Below are positions 15,597 to 24,531 of a stretch of 64,000 bases of DNA, piece by piece. Each line of letters begins with the position of its first letter. The stretch's first letter is position 1. Under the pieces are notes generated by a model. The model had not been told where the DNA came from, did not search any database, and saw nothing but the letters and a program-made list of their open reading frames with translations. A program made the translations under genes and the position numbers. This stretch comes from Paractinoplanes atraurantiacus (GTDB lineage: Bacteria; Actinomycetota; Actinomycetes; Mycobacteriales; Micromonosporaceae). The stretch is taken from NCBI RefSeq assembly GCF_900215205.1, contig NZ_OBDY01000037.1:39687-103686 (forward strand), in the 5' to 3' direction.

Positions 15597-18500
15597 CTAG
15601 TCGCCGAGCTCGGCCAGAAACGCCTTGGCTCTGCGGGCGAACTGGTACGCCTCCTGCTGGGCCGACCGGTCGCGGGCCGTCACCGCCGCGGCGCGCACCT
15701 GCTCGGCCGGCGCGCCGCGGGCCAGCAGGACCCGGGCCCGGAGCAGAAGGATGAGCCCCTCGGCGTAGCGGTGTCCATGGGCCTCGAGATAGTGGTCGGC
15801 CAGCTCGAGGGCGGCGCCGGCCCGCTCCGGTTCCGCGGCCGCGAGCCACATCTCGACGACCAGCCCGAAGTGGAAAGCGATGCCGTACCGCCGGCCTTCC
15901 ATCATCGTGCGCATGGCAGCCTCGCCCTCGGCCGCCGCACCAGCCGGATCGTCGCCGGTCAGCGCCCGCATCCAGCACCAGGTCACCCGCAGGAAGACGT
16001 CGACGTCACCGACGAAGTGCCCGGGATCGGCGGCGAGCCAGCGTGCCGCCGCGCGCTGGGCGGCGGCCGGCTCGCCGCTCATCGCGGCCGCCATGGTCGC
16101 GAAGTGGGCCCAGAGGGTGATCTCGTAGCGATTCTGGCCCGCGGCGGCTTCGACGATGTCGAGCAGGACCTGCGTCGTTTCCGGGTCACCGTGCAGGGTG
16201 GCCACCACCGCGTGCTGCATGAGACCGAAGATGTGCAGTTCACGCCGCAGCGGATTGCCCACCACCCAGAGCCGGTCGTCCATCAGGGTGCGGTTGCCCT
16301 CGGCCAGGTGCCGCAGCGCCGCGCCGACGTCGCCGAGCGACCACTGGTGGAGGCCCCAGCCCTGTTGCCCGTACTGGCGCACCACCGGATCGGCCGACGC
16401 CTGACCCTGGGCGTACAGCCGGCGCGCAAGGTCGAGGTGATCCGGTTGCACGGAACTGAAGGCGCTGATCACGCGTGTGAAGAGGAAGTCGGCCGCCTCA
16501 CCCGTCCGGCCGATCGCGCCGGCCACGTATTCGGCGCGATCGAGCAGCTCGATGTAGGAGCCCGTGTAGCCGGCCTGCCGCTTGAACACGGCTACCAGCA
16601 ACGACAGGGCCGGCAACTCGCGTTCGGGGAGACCGGCCGACCGCGCGAGCTGGACGGCCGAGCGCAGATGCTGCTCGGCCGCCACGAAGGCCAGCTTGGC
16701 CACCGCGCGGCGGCCCGCTTCGGTCAGCGCGTCGGCCGTCCGGGCCGGATCGGCGAGCGGACCGGCGGCCCACAGGTGATAGGCGAGGCGTTCCACGGCC
16801 GCGTCGTCCCGCGTCCCGGCCCGCTCCAGCGCCTCCGCGACCCGCAGATGCAGCGGGGTCGCCCGGCGCGACGGCATCGCTGCGGTGATCGACTCGCGGA
16901 CCAGGTCGTGCACGAAGCTGAAGGCGAACGGATCGCCGGACACGGGCCGGAGCAGACCGAGCCGGCCGAGCGGCTCCAGACGGTCGAGACAGGTCTGCAC
17001 GTCGATGCCGGCCACGGTCGCGAGCAGGAGGAGGTTGACATCCCGGCCGAGGAAGGCCGCGATCTCCAGCACGTCCCGCACCGCGTCGCCGAGCCCGGCC
17101 GTCCGGTCCAGGACGACGTCGCGCACGCTGAACGGCACACCCTCACCCGCCAGCGGGCCACCACCAGCCAGTTGCCGGGCGATCTCCCGTACGAAGAACG
17201 GGTTCCCGCCCGTCCGTACGTGAACGGTGCGGGCGACCGTGGCGTCGACCTCGTTCCCGGTCTCGTCCCGGATGAGCCGGGCGACCTCGGGCGCGCCGAG
17301 CGGACCGAGCCGGATCCGGCGGTGGCCGGGTACCCGGGCCAGCCCGGCCATCACCCGGGACAGCTCCGAGCCCGGCACCGGCGCGCTGTCCCGCATCGCG
17401 CCGGCCAGCGCGGAGCCGCCGGGCAACCGGGCGGCCAGGTGACCGAACAACCGCAGCGATGCCACGTCGCCCCACTGCAGGTCGTCGATCACCAGCAGCA
17501 GCGGCCGCGCGCCGGAGAATCGGGCGATCATGTCGACGACCTGCTCGAACTGGCGGAACTGGGCGCCCGAGTCGGGCAACTCCGAGTCCGGCAGCCCCGA
17601 GTCGGTGACCGGGCCGCTCCGGGGTGCGACCAGGCGGCCGACGTCACCGACCAGCCACTCGTCACGCGTCTCGACCGGCAGGTCGGCCACCAGCGCGCGG
17701 AGGGCCCGCATCCACGGCCACAGCGACGGTGCCCCGGCGCCCTCGACGCAGGCGCCCCAGACGACGGTCACGCCGCGGCGCCGCGCCTCGGCCGCGATCT
17801 CCTCCAGCAGCCGGGTCTTGCCCGCGCCGGGCTCGCCGTCGACCAGCGCGAGGCCGCTGCCGCCGCTCAGCGCGGGGTTCACCGCCTCCCACAGCCGGGC
17901 CAGCTCGTCGTCCCGCCCGATCAGGCCGGGCGGCGCCGGCGTCACGGCGACTGGTGCCGGCGCCGCGGTTGCCTGCGGCCGTCCCAGCACCTGACGGTGC
18001 GCCTGTTCCAGGGCCGGACCGGGATCGATGCCCAGGTCGTGGGCGAGACGTTCCCGGACGGTCCGATACAGCGCCAGGGCCTCGGCCTGCTGACCGGCCG
18101 CCCCCAGCACCGAGATCAGGCTCGCCTGCACCGGCTCGTGCAGCGGCCCCATCGACGCCGCGAGGCGCAGCGCCGGCACGACCCGCTCGGGCCGGCCGCG
18201 CGAAACGGCCAGCCCGGCCGCGGCCACGCAGGCGTCGAAGAACTCGCCGTTCAGCCCCGCGAAGATCGGCATCGCGGCCGGCGTATGAGCCAGGCCGTCG
18301 CCGGCCGGCCCGTGCCAGAGACTCAGCGCCGCCACGTAGTTGTCGAGCGCCGTGTCATCTCGTTCCGCCCCGGCCGTCTCGACCAAATTGCGGAACGCCA
18401 CGAGGTCGACCATTTCCGGATCCGGTACGAAAAGGTAACCGTTGCCACGTCGCAACAAGTAGGTCCCGGTTTCGCGTGCGCGCAACCCGGGTTCCAGAAC

Positions 18501-18752
18501 ATGCCGCAGACCGCCGACATACTTGTGAAGCACATTGACCGCACTGGCCGGCGAGTCCTCGCCCCAGATCAGGTCGATCAGCTCGGTCACACTGATCGGG
18601 CGGCCGGCCTTGGCCAGCAGCAACGCCAGGAGATAGGCCTGCTGGCGAGGGCCGGCGCCCAACTCGGCGCCGTCGCGCCAGAGCCGCAGTGGGCCGAGGA
18701 TCCGAAGTCGCAGAGAGCCGGATTCCATGGGCCGCATAACAGGCATGACCAT
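15597..18752 (-). CDS. AfsR/SARP-type transcriptional regulator with ATPase and TPR domains
   Basis: A 1051-residue multi-domain regulator. Residues about 15-100 form an OmpR-like winged helix (LRLRILGPLRLWRDGAELG, ITELIDLIWG-type motif); residues about 105-250 form the bacterial transcriptional activation domain (BTAD). An NTPase module follows with GRDDELARL, Walker A GEPGAGKTR (near residue 305) and Walker B LLLVIDDLQWGD. The C-terminal 500 residues are tetratricopeptide-like helices. Such SARP/AfsR proteins activate secondary-metabolite or developmental genes. No biosynthetic cluster is adjacent, so the target is elsewhere. A truncated paralogue lies just upstream on the other strand. Confidence 0.93.
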   Translation of the reverse strand: MVMPVMRPMESGSLRLRILGPLRLWRDGAELGAGPRQQAYLLALLLAKAGRPISVTELIDLIWGEDSPASAVNVLHKYVGGLRHVLEPGLRARETGTYLLRRGNGYLFVPDPEMVDLVAFRNLVETAGAERDDTALDNYVAALSLWHGPAGDGLAHTPAAMPIFAGLNGEFFDACVAAAGLAVSRGRPERVVPALRLAASMGPLHEPVQASLISVLGAAGQQAEALALYRTVRERLAHDLGIDPGPALEQAHRQVLGRPQATAAPAPVAVTPAPPGLIGRDDELARLWEAVNPALSGGSGLALVDGEPGAGKTRLLEEIAAEARRRGVTVVWGACVEGAGAPSLWPWMRALRALVADLPVETRDEWLVGDVGRLVAPRSGPVTDSGLPDSELPDSGAQFRQFEQVVDMIARFSGARPLLLVIDDLQWGDVASLRLFGHLAARLPGGSALAGAMRDSAPVPGSELSRVMAGLARVPGHRRIRLGPLGAPEVARLIRDETGNEVDATVARTVHVRTGGNPFFVREIARQLAGGGPLAGEGVPFSVRDVVLDRTAGLGDAVRDVLEIAAFLGRDVNLLLLATVAGIDVQTCLDRLEPLGRLGLLRPVSGDPFAFSFVHDLVRESITAAMPSRRATPLHLRVAEALERAGTRDDAAVERLAYHLWAAGPLADPARTADALTEAGRRAVAKLAFVAAEQHLRSAVQLARSAGLPERELPALSLLVAVFKRQAGYTGSYIELLDRAEYVAGAIGRTGEAADFLFTRVISAFSSVQPDHLDLARRLYAQGQASADPVVRQYGQQGWGLHQWSLGDVGAALRHLAEGNRTLMDDRLWVVGNPLRRELHIFGLMQHAVVATLHGDPETTQVLLDIVEAAAGQNRYEITLWAHFATMAAAMSGEPAAAQRAAARWLAADPGHFVGDVDVFLRVTWCWMRALTGDDPAGAAAEGEAAMRTMMEGRRYGIAFHFGLVVEMWLAAAEPERAGAALELADHYLEAHGHRYAEGLILLLRARVLLARGAPAEQVRAAAVTARDRSAQQEAYQFARRAKAFLAELGD

Positions 18753-18916
18753 GTTTGTCGACTCACAAAGTAATTGCCAATAAACCGTCGCGCAGTCCTT
18801 TTACGCGTCGCGTCAGCCTACACGCTCGCCCGGCTCGGCACTCATCGCACGGGCTGAGGCAGAATGCCTGACCTGTCGAAGTCCGCATCGAACCCGGCTC
18901 AGCGAAGAGCGAGTCA

Positions 18917-19200
18917 GTGCCGCTTCATCCTGCCCGGCACGCCGGCGCTCCCCTGCGCTTCCAGATCCACGGGCGCGGGCGGGTGTGGCGAGACAGTGCC
19001 GAACTGAATGCCGGTCCGCGGCAACAGGCCCTTCGCCTGGCCCTGCTTCCCGCCCGAACGGACAACCCGATCAGCACGGATGAATTGATCGGTCTGATCT
19101 GGGTGACAACGCTCCCGCGAGCGCCCTCAACCTCGTCCGCAAGTACGTCGGGCTCCCTCCGGCGGATCCAGACGCGGACGCGGTCTGCCCCTCATACAGC
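18917..19200 (+). pseudogene. truncated, frameshifted SARP N-terminus
   Basis: The stretch reads LRFQIHGRGRVWRDSAELNA then GPRQQALRLALLPARTDNPI, clearly homologous to the winged-helix start of the neighbouring AfsR-type protein (LRLRILGPLRLWRDGAELG, GPRQQAYLLALLLA). After ISTDELIGLIW the frame shifts; the other frame continues DNAPASALNLVRKYVG, matching the intact copy's DSPASAVNVLHKYVGG, and then degenerates. All downstream domains are absent. It is a dead partial copy, pointing to an old duplication in this spot. Confidence 0.75.
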
Positions 19201-19204
19201 TGCG

Positions 19205-19645
19205 TCAGCCCGTGCGGTAGACGGCCAGCAGCCCGGCGAGGACCAGCAAGCCTGTCCAGGTAACTGCGGTGCCAACCACGCCCCTCGGCCATTGCAGCCG
19301 GGTAGCGGTGGACACGACGACTGCAACGACGGCGGCGCTGAGTACGACGCCAGTCAAGGCTAGCGGGGCGCCGTAAAGGATGACCCCGGCCAACGCCCAG
19401 TCGCGCGAGCTGGAGCATTCCGAGCCATCACAAGGGGCCACCGGATCCGTCGTGAACGCAACGAAGATATAGCACCCCGCCCAGGCGGCGAGCCACCACA
19501 GGACAGAAACGACCATTTCAGGAAAGAACCGCACGGTGTTCAGGCGGGGCGGGACGGCAGACTCCACGAGCACTTCATCGGCGACAGCGGCCGCAACCTG
19601 CGGAGTATTAAGTATGCAAGTTCCGGGGACGGTGATGGATAACAT
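19205..19645 (-). CDS. small membrane protein of unknown function
   Basis: Up to 146 residues with three hydrophobic segments: VVSVLWWLAAWAGCYIFVAF, WALAGVILYGAPLALTGVVL with AAVVAVVV, and VVGTAVTWTGLLVLAGLLAVY. The CDGSECSSS loop between the first two may form a disulfide outside. A shorter start at 19516 (MVVSVLWW) is as likely as 19645. No family is recognised. It lies next to a dead SARP fragment. Confidence 0.6.
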   Translation of the reverse strand: MLSITVPGTCILNTPQVAAAVADEVLVESAVPPRLNTVRFFPEMVVSVLWWLAAWAGCYIFVAFTTDPVAPCDGSECSSSRDWALAGVILYGAPLALTGVVLSAAVVAVVVSTATRLQWPRGVVGTAVTWTGLLVLAGLLAVYRTG

Positions 19646-19807
19646 TCCAGGATCCCGTAGAGGTCGACATGGTCGAGCATCGGCGTCGCCCCCTTAGCAC
19701 AGAGAGGTGGCAAGTGAGGATGCGTCGCGGTAGCCGCGCCAAGTAAGGCCGGAGGGGCAAGCGCGGTTTCTGGCACCAGCGTGAGAATCGCTCGGTAGGT
19801 TGAGGAC

Positions 19808-20425
19808 GTGGGCGAGTTCGTGAAGGCGACCGCGCTACGTACGAACGATCTGAATGCCGTGCAGGCGGGCCTCCTTCGCCACGGGCGGATACGCGACGAC
19901 GCAGAGGGCGACGAACTGCGGACCTCGGCGAGTGTCTGGGCGCCTGTCAACGGCTGGACCGTGGCGATCTGGCCGCGATGGTTCACCGACCTGAGTTTCG
20001 TCTCGCCTAAGCTGTCGGCCGACCTCGGCACCCTGGCGAGTGCCATCGACGTCTACGACGGAAACTTCTGGACTCACCAACTGTGGCGCGACGGCGTCGA
20101 ACTCGACCGCTTCAGCTCCAGTCCGGAGCACTTCGCGCAGAGCCGGGCGGAACTCCGGCGTCTACGCCAAGAATGGGCCGGCAGGCCGGACGTGATTGCC
20201 AACGCCTTCGGCGTCAACGCCAACACGGTCGCGCGCTACCTCATCCCGCCGTACACCGGCTTCTTCGGCCGCCTCCGGGGCCGCCGCAAGCCCTTCCCCG
20301 ATGACGCCACCACGCTCGACGACGTCTGGATCTTCGTCGACTTCTGGCGCCGCCTGGGCATCACGTCCTTTGACGGCACGCCGCCCGCCCGGACCGTGCG
20401 CCTTCCGACCCTCCGTTTCGATTAG
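19808..20425 (+). CDS. hypothetical protein, 205 residues
   Basis: A GTG-started soluble protein (MGEFVKATALRTNDLNAVQ). It has no signal or membrane segment. The middle (SVWAPVNGWTVAIWPRWFTD, DVYDGNFWTHQLWRDGVELDRFSS) is rich in Trp and acidic residues, and the C-terminus reads FVDFWRRLGITSF. The general look, a beta-rich half followed by a helical half, is like many actinobacterial proteins found beside polymorphic toxin or immunity genes, but I see no diagnostic motif and make no functional claim. Confidence 0.72.
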   Translation: MGEFVKATALRTNDLNAVQAGLLRHGRIRDDAEGDELRTSASVWAPVNGWTVAIWPRWFTDLSFVSPKLSADLGTLASAIDVYDGNFWTHQLWRDGVELDRFSSSPEHFAQSRAELRRLRQEWAGRPDVIANAFGVNANTVARYLIPPYTGFFGRLRGRRKPFPDDATTLDDVWIFVDFWRRLGITSFDGTPPARTVRLPTLRFD

Positions 20426-20508
20426 CTAGGCGCTACTCAACCTGGCGGGCTCGCTACGTCTGCTGCGCGCACGGACAGCGGCAAGAGAGTACGTCGGTCT
20501 CCCAGAGC

Positions 20509-20967
20509 TCAGTCCCCGGAGTTGAACACCGTTCCGCCCACGCTGGCCGGTCGCCACGAATCAATCTGCATCCACTCCGCCTTGCCCAACGCGGCGGTGT
20601 CCACGCCGCCGAGCGGCGAGTCGAGCACCTGACGACTCATCACGACGAAGCCGATCTCGGAGAACCTCGCGGCCCAGGTCGGCGGGTGGACGAAGGCTTT
20701 CGGCTCGAGGTCACCAGTGCCCCCTCCCGCGAAGGCGATCAGCGGGTACATGGCGTTGCAGAGGATCGCGAGCTGGTCATTCGACGTGACGACTACGGCG
20801 GAGTGGAAATTGCGCGGATATGCGCTCTCAACAAGCTGTTCAACGGCACCACCTGCGGCCCGTGCGGCCTCGTAGCAACCACGCCGGAACGTGCGGACTT
20901 GGACCTCTGGCAGCTCTGGCTCCTTGGCGGAGCGAAAACCCGTCACTCCTCGTTCCAGCCGAAACAC
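20509..20967 (-). CDS. hypothetical protein, 152 residues
   Basis: A protein with an Arg-rich start (MFRLERGVTGFRSAKEPELP) and a conserved-looking core NFHSAVVVTSNDQLAILCNA, FVHPPTWAARFSEIGFVVMS, LGKAEWMQIDSWRP. No domain is recognised. It is flanked by imperfect copies of two short direct repeats, one at each side. Codon use is less G/C-biased than in housekeeping neighbours. Confidence 0.6.
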   Translation of the reverse strand: MFRLERGVTGFRSAKEPELPEVQVRTFRRGCYEAARAAGGAVEQLVESAYPRNFHSAVVVTSNDQLAILCNAMYPLIAFAGGGTGDLEPKAFVHPPTWAARFSEIGFVVMSRQVLDSPLGGVDTAALGKAEWMQIDSWRPASVGGTVFNSGD

Positions 20968-21188
20968 CGTATCATCCTCCCCGCGCCCGGTGACACGATA
21001 CGACGGCGCACGGACAGAGCGACTCGACGCACTCGCATCGGCACTTCAGCACGTCTGACGGCCAGGAGGCCGCTCACGGAGCGTCACGGCTCGGCTGGTC
21101 TTCCGCGCACGCTCGGCGGCAAGAGAGTGCGCGACAAGTACAGTCGATCCCTAGCGCTCCGCTTTACGGACGTCGCACAGGCCACCAG

Positions 21189-21782
21189 TCACGCGCCTTC
21201 GAAAAGCATCAGTAGATCGAGTGCCGCTAGAGCGCTCTTCTTATCCGCCCGAGCGCTCGAAAACTTCTTCGCCGCATCGGCGCTTTTCAAGACGCCTGCA
21301 GTCAGCAGGCTCGGCCCCAGGTGGCCGCCTAGGACGGTTCCAACGGTGGCGGCGACGCCCGAAATTGCGAAATCCGCGGTCCCGAGTCGAAGAGCGCTGA
21401 TGGCTGGTGATTTTCGTGCGGCGCCTTCAATGCGTCGCCTCATCGGCTCCATGCCTTGGCGCATATCTTCACGGGCGGCATGCATTTCCTCCGGATCGTC
21501 AACGTTTAGATCGCCTAGCCGACCCAAGCACGAACCTAAAGCAACCCTCCATTCATTGAACCGTTCATCGTCGTGTCTAATATTTACAAGGGACCGGATT
21601 TCAGGCTCGAATGTTGGTACCGTGACATCTAACAGTTTCAGCATGTCTGTGGCACTGATGGCGCCTCTATTGTGGGTGCGAGCCATCCTGAACACGGCTT
21701 GCTCGGCCTTGCATTGAAAGAGGCGATGGACTCGTTGGGCCAGCACCGGATGTAAGTCTCGTGCTCGAACGCATCTATGCAA
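21189..21782 (-). pseudogene. C-terminal half of a frameshifted AT-richer gene
   Basis: This frame gives FQCKAEQAVFRMARTHNRGA then ISATDMLKLLDVTVPTFEPE and ends in a helical region with a hydrophobic stretch (DFAISGVAATVGTVLGGHLG) and a Lys/Ala-rich tail. It overlaps the preceding gene by 145 bases in another frame, and the upstream protein's ESIASF would join QCKAEQAV by a one-base shift near 21710. I read both as halves of one protein of about 380 residues. The DNA is clearly less GC-rich than its surroundings, suggesting acquisition. No function is recognised. Confidence 0.55.
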
Positions 21783-22366
21783 AGCTGCCCGACCGCACGA
21801 GCGTACTCGCCATCATCAACGGTCTTAGATTCTTGACTGCCGCGCTGAATCCACGCTTCAACGTAGGGATCTCCCTTCTGCGCAATTTCGATGGCTAGAG
21901 CCTTTCGGAGACTGACTGGATGCAACTTAAGCGATGTCGTGGGAGCAAAATGCACAGCCCCCTCATTGAAGAGAGACTTGATACCAAGGAGATACGCCAC
22001 AACCGTCCGACGAACGGAGGATTCCGCGTGCGTAAGCGCTGCAAGCGGGTCGTCAACCACTATCTCGTGGGCGTACAGTAGGACTGTTAGCGCGGTTCTG
22101 ATTAGGGTCTCGTGCGAGGCCACTGACTTGGCGGATTGACTAATCCTGGCTGATCTTCCACTCACCACTGGGCGAATGTGGCCTACCGGAAGCTCGGGCA
22201 CAAATCCAATTCCCGGAAGCTCGGCCTCCGAAGCGCAGAACTTCGAGAAATCGATTAGGTGCTCAGATGGCGCTTCGGCGATGCGCTCCGCCAGTTCGGG
22301 TGTAAGGTCTTCACCCCAATAAGATTTGATTACCGCGTATGGATTCCATCTCGTAGTCTCGTTCAC
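21638..22366 (-). CDS. hypothetical protein of lower-GC island (N-terminal half of the split gene)
   Basis: A GTG-started frame of 242 residues preceded by a strong AAAGGAGGGGG ribosome site, so translation initiation is well supported. It starts MNETTRWNPYAVIKSYWGED and contains helical stretches (LIRTALTVLLYAHEIVVDDPL). The last 25 residues or so (after ESIASF) look out of frame: the true continuation seems to lie in the overlapping frame downstream. Either a frameshift, a programmed slip, or two overlapping genes would explain it. Base composition is unlike the neighbours. Confidence 0.65.
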   Translation of the reverse strand: MNETTRWNPYAVIKSYWGEDLTPELAERIAEAPSEHLIDFSKFCASEAELPGIGFVPELPVGHIRPVVSGRSARISQSAKSVASHETLIRTALTVLLYAHEIVVDDPLAALTHAESSVRRTVVAYLLGIKSLFNEGAVHFAPTTSLKLHPVSLRKALAIEIAQKGDPYVEAWIQRGSQESKTVDDGEYARAVGQLCIDAFEHETYIRCWPNESIASFNARPSKPCSGWLAPTIEAPSVPQTC

Positions 22367-22764
22367 CGCACCCCCTCCTTTATGCGATGATAGCTAATCT
22401 CGTCACGTGCGTTCTGCACCTGATCGAGTGCACTCACATCGGCCAGATCCGCGCATGCGCGCCTCCGCCGCTTCATGAGCGTCTGCACAGAAAGCGAACA
22501 CGCTTCGGAGCTACCGCCGGTGGAGATCCAATATTGGTGCCGGTTCTCGCCAACATCTCGGCATGCGGCGGCAGCAGCGTGGCGCCGGAAGTCGCGAAGG
22601 AAGCCAAGGCGGCTCCGGCCACCTGAAATGGACCCAATCAGAAAGCATGCTCCCGGTGCGGCCCAGTCATCCATGATGGCGGGATTGGCCGCACCGTCCG
22701 AGGCCAGGTACAGCACCACGCCGTAGCCGACGGCATTCGGGCGAATGCCGGCCGACGCACTCAA
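22363..22764 (-). CDS. possible small ORF upstream of the island gene
   Basis: A 133-codon frame (start MSASAGIRPNAVGYGVVLYL) ends by a GTGA overlap with the next gene, which would suit coupling. Against it, the protein has a composition like random high-GC sequence (Arg-rich RRHAAAAACRD, MKRRRRACADLAD) and no clear ribosome site. I keep it as a weak candidate. Confidence 0.3.
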   Translation of the reverse strand: MSASAGIRPNAVGYGVVLYLASDGAANPAIMDDWAAPGACFLIGSISGGRSRLGFLRDFRRHAAAAACRDVGENRHQYWISTGGSSEACSLSVQTLMKRRRRACADLADVSALDQVQNARDEISYHRIKEGVR

Positions 22765-23771
22765 GGCGACGGCGGCTCGACCCGCTTGACTGAGTCGCCG
22801 TCGGCGTTGACATGAGCCTCGATCAACGCCACGGCCTCCTCCGGATCGACGTACTCGCCGCGCTCCAAGCGTTCCAGCAGACCGGGTGGCAGGGGCACCT
22901 CGTCCTCCTCAGGGCCGGGCCGGAAGAACTCAGGCGCGATCCCGTCGAGCGACGGCTCCGGCAGCGGTGGCGGCGGACCCAGTCCGAGCTGCTCTCGGGC
23001 CAACTCGAACAGGTCGCGGAGATCCCCGGTGACCAGGGCGAGCATCGCTGCCGGGTCGTTCACCGGGATCGGGCCGGGATCGCGCGTCATCGTGACCCGC
23101 ACCCGCTTGCGGCCTTTCTTGACCGACGCCTCCGCCGGCGTCGAGTCCATGCCGTCGAGCATGAGCCACAGCTCGCAGGTCGGCACCCCGGCACCCGCCC
23201 ACCAGCGCCGCCACGCCGGATCGGCGATGACGGCGTCGAGGATCTCGGTCTGGATCAGGTCGTACGCGCGGGGCAACCCGCCCGGGATCGCGCTGCCACC
23301 GGCGAACTCCAGCCACGCCAGCTCACCCGGTTCCTCGTCCGTGACTTCCTCAGGGGCATTGTCTCCCCAGGCCGCGACGTTGCTGCCCGTCTCATAGCTG
23401 AGCGGCGGCTCGTGCTCCCACAGCAGGCCGGTCGCCCGCTCGTAGGCCTTCCCGGCGACGGTCAGCAGTACCTCGGCCTCCCGGTCCACGAACTTGCTCA
23501 GTGCCGACGGCGTACGCGCAACCCGCTCGTAAGCCTTCCGGCCGGCCGCCACCACGGCGCAGCGCACGTAGAGGAACCCGTCGGCGCCGATCGGCCGCGC
23601 GGCCGCGAAGTGCGCCGGCGTGTCGAGCGCCCACAGCAGCGCGGCCAACCGGTCCTCGAAGCCGGTGATGTCGACCTGCGGCCGCCCGGCCAGCCGAGCC
23701 ACCAGCCGCTCGACGTCGCCATCGCGCCCCACGGCGCGCATGAGCTGCCAGAACACGGCCTCGTCAATCAT
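22761..23771 (-). CDS. DUF4240-domain protein
   Basis: A protein of 336 residues from the ATG at 23771 (MIDEAVFWQLMRAVGRDGD). The first 140 residues match DUF4240, a helical domain that starts with a D-E-x-x-F-W pattern and contains a segment such as FEDRLAALLWALDTP and GRKAYERVA. The second half is unique, with an acidic Pro-rich section (LGLGPPPPLPEPSLDGIAP, GPEEDEVPLPPGLLERLERG). DUF4240 is often found near toxin-immunity type loci, but its role is unknown. The upstream open frame is Arg/Pro-rich and probably not translated. Confidence 0.85.
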   Translation of the reverse strand: MIDEAVFWQLMRAVGRDGDVERLVARLAGRPQVDITGFEDRLAALLWALDTPAHFAAARPIGADGFLYVRCAVVAAGRKAYERVARTPSALSKFVDREAEVLLTVAGKAYERATGLLWEHEPPLSYETGSNVAAWGDNAPEEVTDEEPGELAWLEFAGGSAIPGGLPRAYDLIQTEILDAVIADPAWRRWWAGAGVPTCELWLMLDGMDSTPAEASVKKGRKRVRVTMTRDPGPIPVNDPAAMLALVTGDLRDLFELAREQLGLGPPPPLPEPSLDGIAPEFFRPGPEEDEVPLPPGLLERLERGEYVDPEEAVALIEAHVNADGDSVKRVEPPSP

Positions 23772-24085
23772 GATCAAGACGCTATAGCACTCCGCCGTCG
23801 TGTCAGGGCAGCAGCGACCCCCGGGACGCTGTGGCGCACATCGCGGCACGCACCGACGATGTGGTCCGGACGGAGGTGGCCGCGACCGGCTACCCGATCG
23901 CACTGGCGGTCAGCTAGCACCGTGCGGGCCGAGGGCCGGTCCGGCACTCACCTCGCACCGAGCCCATCGACACCGGATCGCCGAGCAGCAATATCGATCT
24001 ACCGGGGCCGGGCCGGTGTGCGAAGGTTCGCTGCCGTTCGCGCTCACAGGCCGGGCGGCGGATCCGTACCGCCTCACGACAGGGC
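23772..24085. other. intergenic stretch with a coding remnant
   Basis: No intact gene. On the plus strand 23825-23917 reads DAVAHIAARTDDVVRTEVAA then TGYPIALAVS and stop, which has real-protein character and may be the last 30 codons of a lost gene. The remaining 170 bases show nothing I can support. Confidence 0.4.
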
Positions 24086-24484
24086 ATGACACCACAGATG
24101 AGTATTTCCACGCTCGCCGCCGAGGATGCCGATCGCTGCCGCCGCGCGCTCGCCGACGAGCAGGCCGCCAGTCTCGCCGCGACCGCCGGCTGGGCGCATG
24201 TCGACAAGGACCAGGTCCACCGCGACTGGCACGACCTGTACGGCGAGATCACCGCCGCCATCACCGCAGGCGCCCAGCCGGGCGACGAGGCGGTCCAGAA
24301 GCCGATCGCCCGCCACCACGCCGTCGTCAGCCGGTTCTACATCCCGAGCATGGACGCCTACCTCGGGATGGCCCTGCTCTACGCCGAGGACGAGGGCATG
24401 CGCACCTGGCACACCTCCTACCACCCGCAGATGGTCGACTTCCTCGGCGCGGCGATGCGGTACTACACCGACACCCGTCGCTGA
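24086..24484 (+). CDS. stand-alone TipAS antibiotic-binding domain
   Basis: A 132-residue protein resembling the C-terminal half of the thiostrepton-induced regulator TipA: DWHDLYGEITAAITAGAQPG, then QKPIARHHAVVSRFYIPSMD, YLGMALLYAED and FLGAAMRYY. The MerR DNA-binding domain is missing, as in the natural short product TipAS, which binds thiopeptides covalently. Here no upstream MerR part is seen, so it is either a naturally separate drug-binding protein or a remnant. The first residues (MTPQMSISTLAAEDADRC) may begin at the second Met (24098). Confidence 0.75.
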   Translation: MTPQMSISTLAAEDADRCRRALADEQAASLAATAGWAHVDKDQVHRDWHDLYGEITAAITAGAQPGDEAVQKPIARHHAVVSRFYIPSMDAYLGMALLYAEDEGMRTWHTSYHPQMVDFLGAAMRYYTDTRR

Positions 24485-24531
24485 TCGCTGGTCGAGCGTG
24501 TCGGTGAGAAGTTCCCGATTGCCGCGGATGG

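Noticed and set aside
15510..18773. A plus-strand open frame of over 1000 codons opposite the AfsR-type gene
   Set aside because: It is the antisense shadow of a clear multi-domain regulator; the frame is open because of high GC and its composition (Gly/Arg/His/Gln-rich) has no domain sense.
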